Shown here one piece after another: positions 43,255 through 52,302 of a stretch of 64,000 nt of DNA. Position numbers and translations under genes: made by a program. Position 1 is the first letter of the stretch, and every line of letters begins with the position of its first letter. The notes below the pieces were generated by a model. The model saw only the letters and a list, made by a program, of their open reading frames with translations, was not told the origin of the DNA and ran no database searches. Source of the DNA: SFLA01 sp045595785 (GTDB taxonomy: Bacteria > Bacillota > Clostridia > Oscillospirales > CAG-382); contig JAZOBE010000043.1 in the NCBI GenBank assembly GCA_045595785.1, positions 1-64,000 of the forward strand, written 5' to 3'.

Positions 43255-44286
43255 TTAAGCCAGCAGGTCGCCTATAACGGCATTGGATATCCAGAATCCG
43301 TCCTCGGTAAGCCTTAGTATACCGTTATCATATTCCGCATATCCGAGCGATATGTATTTTTTTACCTTTTCTGCCTGCTCGGGACTTACCGAAACACCCT
43401 GCGCCATACGCAGACCCAGCATTATACGCTCGGTCTCTATTTCCTCAGGGGTTATCTGTTCCATATATCCCGTGTAGTTAAAGCGGTATCCTGCCGCGTA
43501 ACTGTGGCTTCCGCTTCCGCAGCCGATATATTCTCCGCCGCGCCAATAATTACAGTTGTGCCGTGATTCTTTTCCGGGCAGACAGTAATTGGATATCTCG
43601 TAGTGTATATATCCCGCTTCCTTTAACATACGGCAAATAAGCTTGTACATGGCATATTCCGTGTTTTCATCGGGCTTTTGTACGTTTCTGGCATAGAAAA
43701 GCGTGCCGTGCTCTATGGAGAGTGGGTAAAGAGATATGTGATCGGGACGTATTTCCAGCATTTTTCTCACGTCCTCTTCCACCATTTGTATAGTCTGCCC
43801 GGGGAGTGCAAACATCAGGTCGCAGGAAATATTGTCAAACCCCGCTTTTCTTCCGTCACTTACGCATTTTACCGCATCGTCGGCATCGTGTATACGCCCC
43901 AATGTCTTAAGCATATCGTTATTAAGCGATTGCACTCCTATAGAAAGACGGTTAAATCCTGCCTCCCGCATACTGCACAAAAACTCATAATTGACGGTTT
44001 TGGGGTTTACTTCACAGGTTACCTCTGCGCCCGACGGTATCTCAAACATTTCGTATGCATACCGTATCAGCCCCGTGAGACGGCTTATGCCGATTACGGG
44101 AGGTGTTCCTCCGCCGAAATATACCGTTTCTGCCTTGGGACGTAGTCTGGCGGCATACATCATATCGATTTTTATACGCTCGTACTCAAAATTAAGTGCG
44201 TCGTCATTAAATCTGTCACGGGATTCAAAGGCGCAGTAAGGACATTTATGCAGGCAAAAGGGAATATGAACGTATATACTACTCAT
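43255..44286 (-). CDS. hemW: Radical SAM haem chaperone / coproporphyrinogen oxidase-like protein
   Basis: 343 residues. The radical-SAM cysteines are Cys11, Cys15 and Cys18 (CLHKCPYCAF), followed by FGGGTPP (57-62), the SAM-binding GVQSLNNDMLKTLGR region and DLMFALPGQT. HemW proteins hand haem to acceptor proteins and were long misnamed oxygen-independent coproporphyrinogen oxidases. Start at 44286 overlaps the lepA stop by 8 bases; a longer frame into lepA lacks support. Order lepA-hemW is common in Firmicutes. Confidence 0.88.
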   Translation of the reverse strand: MSSIYVHIPFCLHKCPYCAFESRDRFNDDALNFEYERIKIDMMYAARLRPKAETVYFGGGTPPVIGISRLTGLIRYAYEMFEIPSGAEVTCEVNPKTVNYEFLCSMREAGFNRLSIGVQSLNNDMLKTLGRIHDADDAVKCVSDGRKAGFDNISCDLMFALPGQTIQMVEEDVRKMLEIRPDHISLYPLSIEHGTLFYARNVQKPDENTEYAMYKLICRMLKEAGYIHYEISNYCLPGKESRHNCNYWRGGEYIGCGSGSHSYAAGYRFNYTGYMEQITPEEIETERIMLGLRMAQGVSVSPEQAEKVKKYISLGYAEYDNGILRLTEDGFWISNAVIGDLLA

Positions 44287-46087
44287 CGTCCAGCTTAAGC
44301 ACAGCCATAAACGCTTCCTGAGGAACCTCCACGGTACCGAAGGTACGCATACGCTTTTTGCCTTCCTTTTGCTTTTCAAGCAGCTTTTTCTTTCGTGTAA
44401 TATCGCCGCCGTAGCACTTTGCAAGTACGTCCTTGCGCATTGCTTTTACTGTCTCTCGTGCGATTATTTTTCCGCCGATAGCTGCCTGAACCGGTATCTC
44501 GAACAGCTGACGGGGAATATGGTCCTTCAACTTCTCACAGATTTTTCTCGCTCTGGCATATGCCTTGTCCGCATGAACGATAAATGACAAAGCATCAATA
44601 ACGTCGCCGTTAAGCAGTATATCCAGCTTGACCAGCTTGGACTGCTGATATCCGTTAGGCTCATAATCCAAAGAAGCGTATCCTCTCGTACGGGATTTCA
44701 GCGAATCAAAGAAATCGTAAACTATCTCGTTAAGGGGCATATCGTAGTGCAGTTCTGCGCGGTCGGTATGGATGTATTTCATATCAATAAAGGTGCCGCG
44801 TCTGTCCTGACACAATTCCATAACCGCACCTACGTATTCGGGAGGTGTTATAATGGACGCCTTTACGATAGGCTCTCTGGTAGATTCTATCTCATCCGGA
44901 GAAGGGTAGTTTGTGGGGTTATCAATAGTAACCACCTGTCCGTTTTTTAGTGTAATTTCATAAATAACGCTGGGTGCCGTGGTTATAAGGTCAAGATTAA
45001 ACTCTCTTTCAAGTCTTTCCTCAATAACGTCCATATGAAGCAGACCCAAAAATCCGCATCTGAATCCGAATCCCAGCGCTATGGAAGTTTCCGGCTCAAA
45101 TACAAAGGATGCGTCGTTAAGCTGTAATTTTTCAATAGCGTCCTTCAGATCACCGTATTTTGCGCCGTCTGCGGGGTAAATACCTGCAAATACCATAGGC
45201 ATCGCCTTTTTGAATCCGGGCAGGGGAGCGGGGGCAGGGTCGGAAGCAGAAACGATGGTATCGCCTACCTTGGTGTCTGCAATATTTTTAATGCTGGCGG
45301 TAAGATATCCTACCTCGCCTGCATAAAGTCTGTCTCTGGGCTCCAGAGAGAATGCAGACATGGTTCCCACTTCAACCAGCTCAAACTCTGCGCCGGTGTG
45401 GAACATCTTAACCTTGTCGCCTACGCCTATACTTCCTTCGTTAACTCGGAAATATACTATAACGCCTTTATAGGAATCATAAAAGGAATCGAATATAAGT
45501 GCCTTTAGAGGTGCGTTTACGTCTCCCGTAGGTGCAGGCACGTCTGCAACCACACGCTCAAGCACGTCTCCAATGTTTATACCCATCTTAGCGCTTATTT
45601 CGGGCGCATTATCCGCAGGTATACCGATAATATCCTCAAGCTCCTCCTTCGCGCCCGCAATATCGGCAGAGGGAAGGTCGATCTTATTTATTACGGGTAC
45701 GATCTCAAGGTCATTGTCGATAGCGAGATACGCATTGGCAAGGGTCTGCGCCTGGATACCCTGAGTAGCGTCAACGATAAGAATTGCACCCTCACACGCC
45801 TTTAATGAGCGTGATACTTCATAAGTAAAGTCAACGTGACCAGGAGTGTCAATAAGGTTCATTGAGTAGGTCTCGCCGTCTTTTGCGGTATATTCAAATC
45901 TTACTGCACGGGCTTTAATGGTAATTCCGCGCTCTTTCTCCAGCTCCATATTATCCAGCATCTGCTCGCCAACCTCACGCGCGGAAACGGCGCGGGTATG
46001 CTCAAGCAATCTGTCTGCCAGCGTGCTTTTACCGTGGTCTATATGAGCTACTATGGAAAAATTTCTTATTTTGTTAATATCGTACAT
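44279..46087 (-). CDS. lepA: Elongation factor 4 (LepA) GTPase
   Basis: 602 residues, the family's usual length. The GTPase motifs are AHIDHGKST (14-22), the DTPGH switch, and NKIDLP. The LepA-specific C-terminal domain contains KLVKLDILLNGDVIDALSFI and KAYARARKICEKLKDHIPRQ, and the end IAARETVKAMRKDVLAKCYG-like stretch. It acts on stalled ribosomes. Upstream lies a lipid-kinase gene separated by a hairpin; hemW overlaps the end. Confidence 0.96.
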   Translation of the reverse strand: MYDINKIRNFSIVAHIDHGKSTLADRLLEHTRAVSAREVGEQMLDNMELEKERGITIKARAVRFEYTAKDGETYSMNLIDTPGHVDFTYEVSRSLKACEGAILIVDATQGIQAQTLANAYLAIDNDLEIVPVINKIDLPSADIAGAKEELEDIIGIPADNAPEISAKMGINIGDVLERVVADVPAPTGDVNAPLKALIFDSFYDSYKGVIVYFRVNEGSIGVGDKVKMFHTGAEFELVEVGTMSAFSLEPRDRLYAGEVGYLTASIKNIADTKVGDTIVSASDPAPAPLPGFKKAMPMVFAGIYPADGAKYGDLKDAIEKLQLNDASFVFEPETSIALGFGFRCGFLGLLHMDVIEERLEREFNLDLITTAPSVIYEITLKNGQVVTIDNPTNYPSPDEIESTREPIVKASIITPPEYVGAVMELCQDRRGTFIDMKYIHTDRAELHYDMPLNEIVYDFFDSLKSRTRGYASLDYEPNGYQQSKLVKLDILLNGDVIDALSFIVHADKAYARARKICEKLKDHIPRQLFEIPVQAAIGGKIIARETVKAMRKDVLAKCYGGDITRKKKLLEKQKEGKKRMRTFGTVEVPQEAFMAVLKLDDE

Positions 46088-46121
46088 ATTTTACTTTCCG
46101 CCTGTTTATTATTGTCGGGGT

Positions 46122-46149
46122 CCCCGAGAAGCCGTAAGGCTTCTTGGGG
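46122..46149. other. Intercistronic hairpin between lipid kinase and lepA
   Basis: 12-bp stem CCCCGAGAAGCC/GGCTTCTTGGGG with one G-T pair and loop GTAA, no T run on either side. Lies right after the lipid kinase stop. Confidence 0.6.
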
Positions 46150-46152
46150 CGA

Positions 46153-47046
46153 TTATCTGGTTCCCGTAAGAAGCATAAGCTTTCTATTGGAAAGAGAAAA
46201 AGATACTGTCTTTTGCTTTCCGCCGTCCTCACCGTCCAACGTCCACTCGGTGGAAGCCGGGATGGTAAGCTCCGCGTGTGATATTTTTCTCAAGCTTATG
46301 AGAGGGTTGTCAAAGTTGGACTGCATTATATCGCCTATCAGCTCCATCATTTCCTGTCCTGTCTTAGGCGCGGCGATAAGGCACAATTCAAATAATCCGT
46401 CGTTAAACAGAACCATACCTCGGTCCAGCTGTATCAGTCCGCCGACGCTTGTGGAGTTTGACAGCGAGCAGAAAAGATATTCTCCGTCAAAGCTGCCTCT
46501 GTCCGTAGTTCCGGAAATGCGTATCTTTTGTATCTCTGATACGGATTTAATACCCTCCAACACGTATGCAAGATGACCCATAGCGTTTTTCATGGATTGG
46601 CTGGTGGCATAAGACACCTTGGTAAATGCACCAGTTGCCGCGATGTAGGTGAAATATCTGTCATTAAACATACCAACGTCATACTTGCGGGGGATAAACA
46701 TTGATATAGTCTCTGCCGCTTCCTTGTGGTTTGTGGGAATTCCCAAGGATTTCGCCATATCGTTGGTGCTTCCCGTAGGAATGTAGCCGACCGGAATATT
46801 CTTTTCACCCATCATAACACCGTTGACTACCTCGGAAAGCGTTCCGTCGCCGCCGATAGCGACCACAGCTTCGTATTCCTCGCATGCATCTCTTGCAGTA
46901 GAAATTGTCGATGCTTTGTTTTTAGTCAGATAAACGGTGCAAAGAAACCCGTTTCTTGATAAAATATCTATAACGTCCGAAAGAATAGCCTTTGCACGGC
47001 CCATTCCGGAATGAAAATTAACTATTAACAATGCTTTTTTGGGCAT
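46153..47046 (-). CDS. Diacylglycerol kinase-family lipid kinase (DgkB/YegS type)
   Basis: 297 residues. The nucleotide-binding motif GGDGTLSEV (65-73) and PTGSTNDMAKSLG (90-102) are diagnostic of the DAGK catalytic domain; the C-terminal beta-sandwich follows (YLFCSLSNSTSVGG, LIQLDRGMVLFNDGLFELCL). It phosphorylates a membrane lipid such as diacylglycerol using ATP. Start at 47046 is set by GGAGG; a TTG seven codons earlier lies before that site. Confidence 0.85.
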   Translation of the reverse strand: MPKKALLIVNFHSGMGRAKAILSDVIDILSRNGFLCTVYLTKNKASTISTARDACEEYEAVVAIGGDGTLSEVVNGVMMGEKNIPVGYIPTGSTNDMAKSLGIPTNHKEAAETISMFIPRKYDVGMFNDRYFTYIAATGAFTKVSYATSQSMKNAMGHLAYVLEGIKSVSEIQKIRISGTTDRGSFDGEYLFCSLSNSTSVGGLIQLDRGMVLFNDGLFELCLIAAPKTGQEMMELIGDIMQSNFDNPLISLRKISHAELTIPASTEWTLDGEDGGKQKTVSFSLSNRKLMLLTGTR

Positions 47047-47095
47047 ATATGGAAGCCTCCGTTTCAAAAGTTATTGTACCACAAATAATTTTGTA

Positions 47096-47124
47096 TTGCA
47101 ATATTAAACATCATGTGTTAAAAT
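47096..47124 (+). promoter_or_regulatory. Promoter of the dockerin protein gene
   Basis: TTGCAA (47096-47101), 17-base spacer, TAAAAT (47119-47124), leader about 20 bases with AGGAG. Confidence 0.65.
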
Positions 47125-47151
47125 TATTTTGTATAGGCAGGAGTGTGAAAA

Positions 47152-49482
47152 ATGAAAAAACAAGTTTCTTTTGTACTGGCATTGATACTGTTGGTGTTAT
47201 GTTTTGTCCCTTGCTTTGAGGTACCTGCTTCTGCAGAGGGATTCGCTTATCCTTCTCAGCTGAACGGGGTAAATAACGTAATGCTCATGTATACCTTCGG
47301 TCAGCAAGGTGCCGTTTCCGGCAGGCATACTGTGGAGACACTGCTTCCTTATGTTGGCTATTACAACACAGATGGCCGGTTAAAGGATATATTTTTTGAT
47401 TCGTTTTTAATTCTGCCTTGTGTTTCTACCGGTCCTTCCGGCGGAACTATGTATATAAGCAAAAATCCTGCTGTCGCCTCTGATTGGCAAGCTTACAGGG
47501 ACGATATTTTTGCGGATGATTATAATCTCGATGCACTTAATACCGCTGTCGGTCAGGTGAAAAAACAGCTTGGTATGAGTGATTATAAGGCGAAGGTATT
47601 TTTCACCGTGTCTTATCCCAACGAGGGACAAACGAACTTTGGTTCAATTGGCGGCAGAAATTATGATTTTTCTGTTTTGCAGGACAGAATAGATTACTGC
47701 AAGTGGCAGATAGACGATTACCTTGCTCGTTTTGAAAAAGGTGATTACGAAAACCTTGAAATCGTAGGATTTTATTGGTTTGAGGAATTTATAAATCTTA
47801 ACTCGTCAACCGAAAAGACTCTTCTTACGTCAGTCACCTCATATATCCGCCAAATAGGATATAAATCCATTTGGATACCTTACTATATGGCAAGCGGCTG
47901 GAACAAATGGAAGGAATACGGAATTGACGTTGCCTGTCTCCAGCCCAACTATATGTTTAATTATGATGCAGCGAACACCCGCGTAAAGGAAGCTGTTGAA
48001 AACGCGAAAAAGCACGATATGTGTAACGAGGTCGAGATAAGCGGAAGCGTTTTTACCTCTGCCGAGTATTATAACAGATATCTTACATACTTGCGGGACT
48101 TTACCGCTTACGGCGCTATTGACGCCATTAAAATGTATTATCAGGATGTAAAGTTTTATTACGAATGTTACCGCTCCGAAATGCCGGAAAAACGTGTTCT
48201 TTACGATCTTACTTATAAATATGCCAAGGGCACACTTAAAGAGTCCGATCTGGAAGATAAATATCTTGAATCTTCCGGAGTTTCTCAAAAATATGACGTT
48301 GTCTCATACGGATGCTATTATACCGCTACCAAGCCGTATACCAATACTACTCTGGAATACGCCAATGTGGACGGCAAGGAGCTTACCGACGGAAGGTACG
48401 CCATGACCAATTACGGTACTGAGTGGCATGCTTTTTACAGACCTTATGCAGATAGAGACGGCAATCTGAGTATCACCCTTGATCTGGGCAGTTATTACGA
48501 TAATCTTGAGTATATCTATTTGGAATTCCGTGATGATGCAAAGGCGTCCATTGGTGTTCCCGCGAAAGTAGATTTTTACGTTTCTTCCGACGGAGTGAAT
48601 TTTTCTCCTCTCAGTACCGTAACTCCGGCAGGTCCCGTTATCGGTGAGATTGCCGCAAGATATGAGGACGGCACTTTTGGCGCCCGTTACATAAAGGCAG
48701 TATTTCCTTATAATCCCGATCGAGTTTTTGTCTTTGCCTCTGAAATAGCGGTAGGTGCAAGTAAGTTTGATAAATCCTTGGGCGAGGGGTACGATATTAT
48801 CTCTAAAGGTTGTCCTTATACTGCTTTTGAACCGTATACAAATACTGCCGAGTGGAATGCACCTTATATGCAGATAGACGGCAAAGAACTCACCGACGGC
48901 ATATTGGGTTCCTCTCCTCACGGTACAGAATGGCACGATATGCATGCCAGCGCTCTTAAAGAGGGAGAAAAGTTTTTTGTTAATATAGATCTCGGCTCGG
49001 TACGGAATAATATTTCCTACATAGGCATGCAGTTTGGTAACGACCCATCCAGCGGAATAGCCAAGCCGGGTAACGTTACCTATTACCTGTCTGAAGACGG
49101 TGTTAATTATACCCAAGCAGGCACAGTGGCAGTGCGGTTGGGAACCGACGGATATGGCTACGGAGTTTTGATTTCCGCCGACCCTTTGTCCGCACGGTAC
49201 GTCAAAGCCGAGTTTGCATCCGGAAAATCGGTACACAATTTTGTTTCCGAAATGTCTGTAGGTGTGAACAAAAAAACGCAAGGCGAATATACTCTCGGAG
49301 ATGTCAATCTGTCCGGAAGTATTGAGATAGCAGATTATTTATCGGCAAAACGTATTGCGGCGGGTAATCTAAATGCAACGGATACCGCATTATCTGCCGC
49401 TGATATTGACTGCGATGGCAAGATTACCGAATCCGATTGTATCAAGATAAAGCAGCTTTTTTTGAAATCACGCGGTTTTTAG
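47152..49482 (+). CDS. Secreted DUF4855 protein with two discoidin-like domains and a type I dockerin
   Basis: 776 residues. Signal peptide 1-28 (cut after VPASAEG region). Residues about 35-350 resemble DUF4855, a domain of secreted carbohydrate-related proteins (FFDSFLILPC, IVGFYWFEEFINL). Two tandem discoidin-like beta domains follow: the first near 385-540 and the second near 545-705, both with the phrase DGKELTDG and GTEWH. Residues about 715-770 form a dockerin: two calcium loops DVNLSGSIEIADYLSAKR and DIDCDGKITESDCIKIKQ. Dockerins plug proteins into cohesin scaffolds (cellulosome-like complexes). No cohesin is in the window. The 51381 gene carries a related discoidin-like domain. Confidence 0.8.
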   Translation: MKKQVSFVLALILLVLCFVPCFEVPASAEGFAYPSQLNGVNNVMLMYTFGQQGAVSGRHTVETLLPYVGYYNTDGRLKDIFFDSFLILPCVSTGPSGGTMYISKNPAVASDWQAYRDDIFADDYNLDALNTAVGQVKKQLGMSDYKAKVFFTVSYPNEGQTNFGSIGGRNYDFSVLQDRIDYCKWQIDDYLARFEKGDYENLEIVGFYWFEEFINLNSSTEKTLLTSVTSYIRQIGYKSIWIPYYMASGWNKWKEYGIDVACLQPNYMFNYDAANTRVKEAVENAKKHDMCNEVEISGSVFTSAEYYNRYLTYLRDFTAYGAIDAIKMYYQDVKFYYECYRSEMPEKRVLYDLTYKYAKGTLKESDLEDKYLESSGVSQKYDVVSYGCYYTATKPYTNTTLEYANVDGKELTDGRYAMTNYGTEWHAFYRPYADRDGNLSITLDLGSYYDNLEYIYLEFRDDAKASIGVPAKVDFYVSSDGVNFSPLSTVTPAGPVIGEIAARYEDGTFGARYIKAVFPYNPDRVFVFASEIAVGASKFDKSLGEGYDIISKGCPYTAFEPYTNTAEWNAPYMQIDGKELTDGILGSSPHGTEWHDMHASALKEGEKFFVNIDLGSVRNNISYIGMQFGNDPSSGIAKPGNVTYYLSEDGVNYTQAGTVAVRLGTDGYGYGVLISADPLSARYVKAEFASGKSVHNFVSEMSVGVNKKTQGEYTLGDVNLSGSIEIADYLSAKRIAAGNLNATDTALSAADIDCDGKITESDCIKIKQLFLKSRGF

Positions 49483-49507
49483 CGTTTTTTAACGAGGAAG
49501 GTAAAAT

Positions 49508-51304
49508 ATGGACGCATTTGATTTTATTACGTTATTGGGCGGTCTCGCAATGTTCCTTTACGGAATGGAGATCATGAGCGACGGACTTAAAAAATCCACC
49601 GGCAGTGCGCTTAAAAACGTACTGGGTAAGCTTACTCACACCGTTGTTCTGGGCTTTTTGACGGGCGCTGCGGTTACTGCGGTAATTCAGTCATCAACGG
49701 CAACCATCGTGCTTACCGTCGGTCTTATTTCTGCCGGAATACTTAACCTTAAGCAGGCTGCAGGTATCGTTATGGGCGCCAACGTAGGCACTACCGTTAC
49801 TGCACAACTTATAAGACTTATGGATATTGATTCCTCCGGCGGTTTCTGGCTAAAGATATTTAAGCCCGATACTTTGGCTCCCGTTGCGCTTGTGGTCGGT
49901 ATCGTGCTTATAATGTTTACCAAATCCAGCAAATTCAAAAACTCCGGTGAAATTTTCGCAGGATTCGGCGTTTTGTTTATCGGTCTTATGAATATGACCG
50001 GTGCTGTTGAAGGTCTTGAGGATTCTCAGTTCTTTGTTGATATGATCACAAAGGTTACCGATATCCCTGCGCTCAGCATTTTAGTCGGTCTAGTTATAAC
50101 CGTTATAATCCAGTCTTCGTCTGCTACCGTAGGTATTTTGCAGGCACTGTCCTCTACCGGCACTCTTACCTTCTCTCTTGTATACCCTATGATAATGGGT
50201 ATCAACATCGGTACCTGTGTTACCACGGCAATGGTATGCTCTATCGGAAGCAATAAGGATGCAAAGCGTATCGGTATCATTCATATCGTATTTAACGTAA
50301 TCGGTACTATTCTCTTTATGATAGCAATATCTATTCTCCGTGCGTGCGGCGTTTGGCCTGAGCTTTGGGAGTCTGTTTCCAATAGCGGTGATATTGCTAA
50401 CTTCCAGTCTATTTTCAATATTGCCACAGCACTCGTTCTGCTTCCTTTCGCAGGATTGCTGGTTAAGCTCAGCACCAAGATTATTAAGGACGACCCTGTT
50501 AAGGATGATATCAAGCCCTTCCGCGTACTGGACGAAAAGCTGTTCATCTCTCCCGATATCGCTGTTGCAGAGGCTGAGAAGGCTATCGGTGAAATGGGCA
50601 GAATGGCGGCAAATAACCTTTCTCTGTCTTTTGAGCTGTTCGGAAAATACTCCGAAGAAAACGCCGAAAAGATTCGTGCAAGGGAAGACCGTATCGACGA
50701 GTTTACCGATACTTGCGATAACTTCTTAGTTCGCCTTTCCAAGCATGCAAAATCCGGCAGCCAGACCCGTGCAATCAACCGCCTTATGCAGACAAACACT
50801 AATTTTGAGCGTATAGGCGACTATGCTACAGATATCCTTGAATACGCAGAAGAAATGAAACGAGAGGGAACCTCCTTCTCCGCAGGTGCGGCGAAAGAAC
50901 TTGCTCTTATGTGCTCTGCTGTTGAGGAAATAGTTGATCTTACCGTTTCCGCCGTAGAAAGCGGTGACTTGTCCCTTGCAGAAAAGGTTGAGCCCCTTGA
51001 GGAAACTATCGACGATATGATAGCACTGCTTAAGGACCGCCATATCGAGCGTCTGAAGGCAGGCACTTGCGTTGTCAGTGCAGGACTTTCCTTTGTGGAA
51101 ACTCTTACTTATCTTGAGCGTTCCGCAGACCAATGCTCATCTATTGCACTTTTGCTTCTTGCAAGAGAAAACCCCGAAATTATGTCTAACCATCATCAAT
51201 ATCTCCGCGAACTGCACAAGGGTGCCAAGCGTGAGTATACTGACGAGCTTAACCGCCGTCACCAGCAGTATATGGTTCCTCTGCTGGAAATCACCGCACA
51301 GTAG
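49508..51304 (+). CDS. Na/Pi cotransporter family protein with PhoU-like tail
   Basis: 598 residues. About eight membrane helices in two inverted halves, each with the QSS motif (VIQSSTATIVL and IIQSSSATVGIL), as in NptA/SLC34 sodium-phosphate transporters. Residues about 345-598 are a cytoplasmic helical PhoU-like domain that gates or senses phosphate. GAGGAAGG precedes the ATG. It starts 25 bases after the dockerin gene and may be read through from there, though the roles look unrelated. Confidence 0.88.
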   Translation: MDAFDFITLLGGLAMFLYGMEIMSDGLKKSTGSALKNVLGKLTHTVVLGFLTGAAVTAVIQSSTATIVLTVGLISAGILNLKQAAGIVMGANVGTTVTAQLIRLMDIDSSGGFWLKIFKPDTLAPVALVVGIVLIMFTKSSKFKNSGEIFAGFGVLFIGLMNMTGAVEGLEDSQFFVDMITKVTDIPALSILVGLVITVIIQSSSATVGILQALSSTGTLTFSLVYPMIMGINIGTCVTTAMVCSIGSNKDAKRIGIIHIVFNVIGTILFMIAISILRACGVWPELWESVSNSGDIANFQSIFNIATALVLLPFAGLLVKLSTKIIKDDPVKDDIKPFRVLDEKLFISPDIAVAEAEKAIGEMGRMAANNLSLSFELFGKYSEENAEKIRAREDRIDEFTDTCDNFLVRLSKHAKSGSQTRAINRLMQTNTNFERIGDYATDILEYAEEMKREGTSFSAGAAKELALMCSAVEEIVDLTVSAVESGDLSLAEKVEPLEETIDDMIALLKDRHIERLKAGTCVVSAGLSFVETLTYLERSADQCSSIALLLLARENPEIMSNHHQYLRELHKGAKREYTDELNRRHQQYMVPLLEITAQ

Positions 51305-51320
51305 ACCCAAAAACAAGTCA

Positions 51321-51349
51321 TTGACATAATGCTGCGAACATAGTAAAAT
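51321..51349 (+). promoter_or_regulatory. Promoter of the 51381 surface protein
   Basis: TTGACA (51321-51326), 17-base spacer, TAAAAT (51344-51349); AAAGGAG before the ATG. Confidence 0.85.
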
Positions 51350-51380
51350 ATATTCATCAAAACCGCAAAGGAGAATTTTA

Positions 51381-52199
51381 ATGAAAAAATTAATTATTTT
51401 TGCACTTGTTCTTACTCTTGCACTTTCTTCGCTTTGTCTTTCCGCTTTTGCGAAAGGGGAGACAAACTACGCTTCGGGCATAACCGTCGACAGTCCTGCT
51501 TATCTTGAAAAGTACAATGGTAATCTTACCGACGGACAGATAGGCGGCAACGCATACGATAATCTTTGGGCGGGCTTTTATCACAACGAAGACAATGCCG
51601 ATAATAACTATGACGGTGTTTCAGGTGTTGTTGTAGTGGATTTTGGCGAAAAGAAAAACGCTATTGATTCTATTGAAGCTCACATCTGGGATGCGCAAGG
51701 CACTTCCGGAATTGGTTCTCCCGAGTCTATTAAGGCGTATGCTTCCGTAGACGGCGAGAATTACGCTTATCTGGGCGATCTTACCTTTGGCGCAGAAACC
51801 ATAGATTGGGCTACTCTTACTCTTGAAACTCCCGTAAACGCGCAGTATATCAAGTATGAGTTCGTAAAGGGCTCCGGCGACGGTGTGTTCATGTTCGTTT
51901 CTGAGCTGGCTGTATACGGCACTCCCGACGGCACTGGCACCGATGCTTCTGAGCTTGTCGGTGATACCGAGCCCGAGGTATCCGTTGTTCCCGATGATGA
52001 ATCTGCTCCTGCTGACGAATCCGTTCCCGCAGATGAGTCAAAGCCCGCAACCGAATCTGCTCCCGCAGACGATTCCTCTGCATCCGATCCCACACCCGAA
52101 CCCGAAAACAACAATACCGTTCTCTGGGTAGTTCTCGGAATTGTAGCGGCAGTCGTTATCGTTGTTATCATAGTTGCAGTTTCCAAGAAAAAGAAATAA
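51381..52199 (+). CDS. Membrane-anchored surface protein with one discoidin-like domain
   Basis: 272 residues: signal peptide 1-24, a discoidin/F5-8-type beta domain (about 28-185; NLTDGQIGG, SIEAHIWDAQG, YIKYEFVKGSG, MFVSELAVYG), an acidic linker of PADES repeats (about 195-240), and a C-terminal membrane helix ending VSKKKK. It lacks an LPXTG motif, so it is probably held by the membrane helix. Such domains bind sugars. The domain resembles those in the dockerin protein three genes upstream. Confidence 0.75.
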   Translation: MKKLIIFALVLTLALSSLCLSAFAKGETNYASGITVDSPAYLEKYNGNLTDGQIGGNAYDNLWAGFYHNEDNADNNYDGVSGVVVVDFGEKKNAIDSIEAHIWDAQGTSGIGSPESIKAYASVDGENYAYLGDLTFGAETIDWATLTLETPVNAQYIKYEFVKGSGDGVFMFVSELAVYGTPDGTGTDASELVGDTEPEVSVVPDDESAPADESVPADESKPATESAPADDSSASDPTPEPENNNTVLWVVLGIVAAVVIVVIIVAVSKKKK

Positions 52200-52229
52200 A
52201 CCTTATTGGCGTCATGTATTGACCCGCCA

Positions 52230-52267
52230 CACCCCGACTGACGCAATTTTAGTCGGGGTGCAGTTTT
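52230..52267 (+). terminator. Terminator of the 51381 gene
   Basis: 10-bp stem CACCCCGACT/AGTCGGGGTG, 11-base loop, then CAG and six T. Confidence 0.88.
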
Positions 52268-52302
52268 TTAGTTTTAGAATCAGCCTGATAGGAGCGTGCT
52301 TT

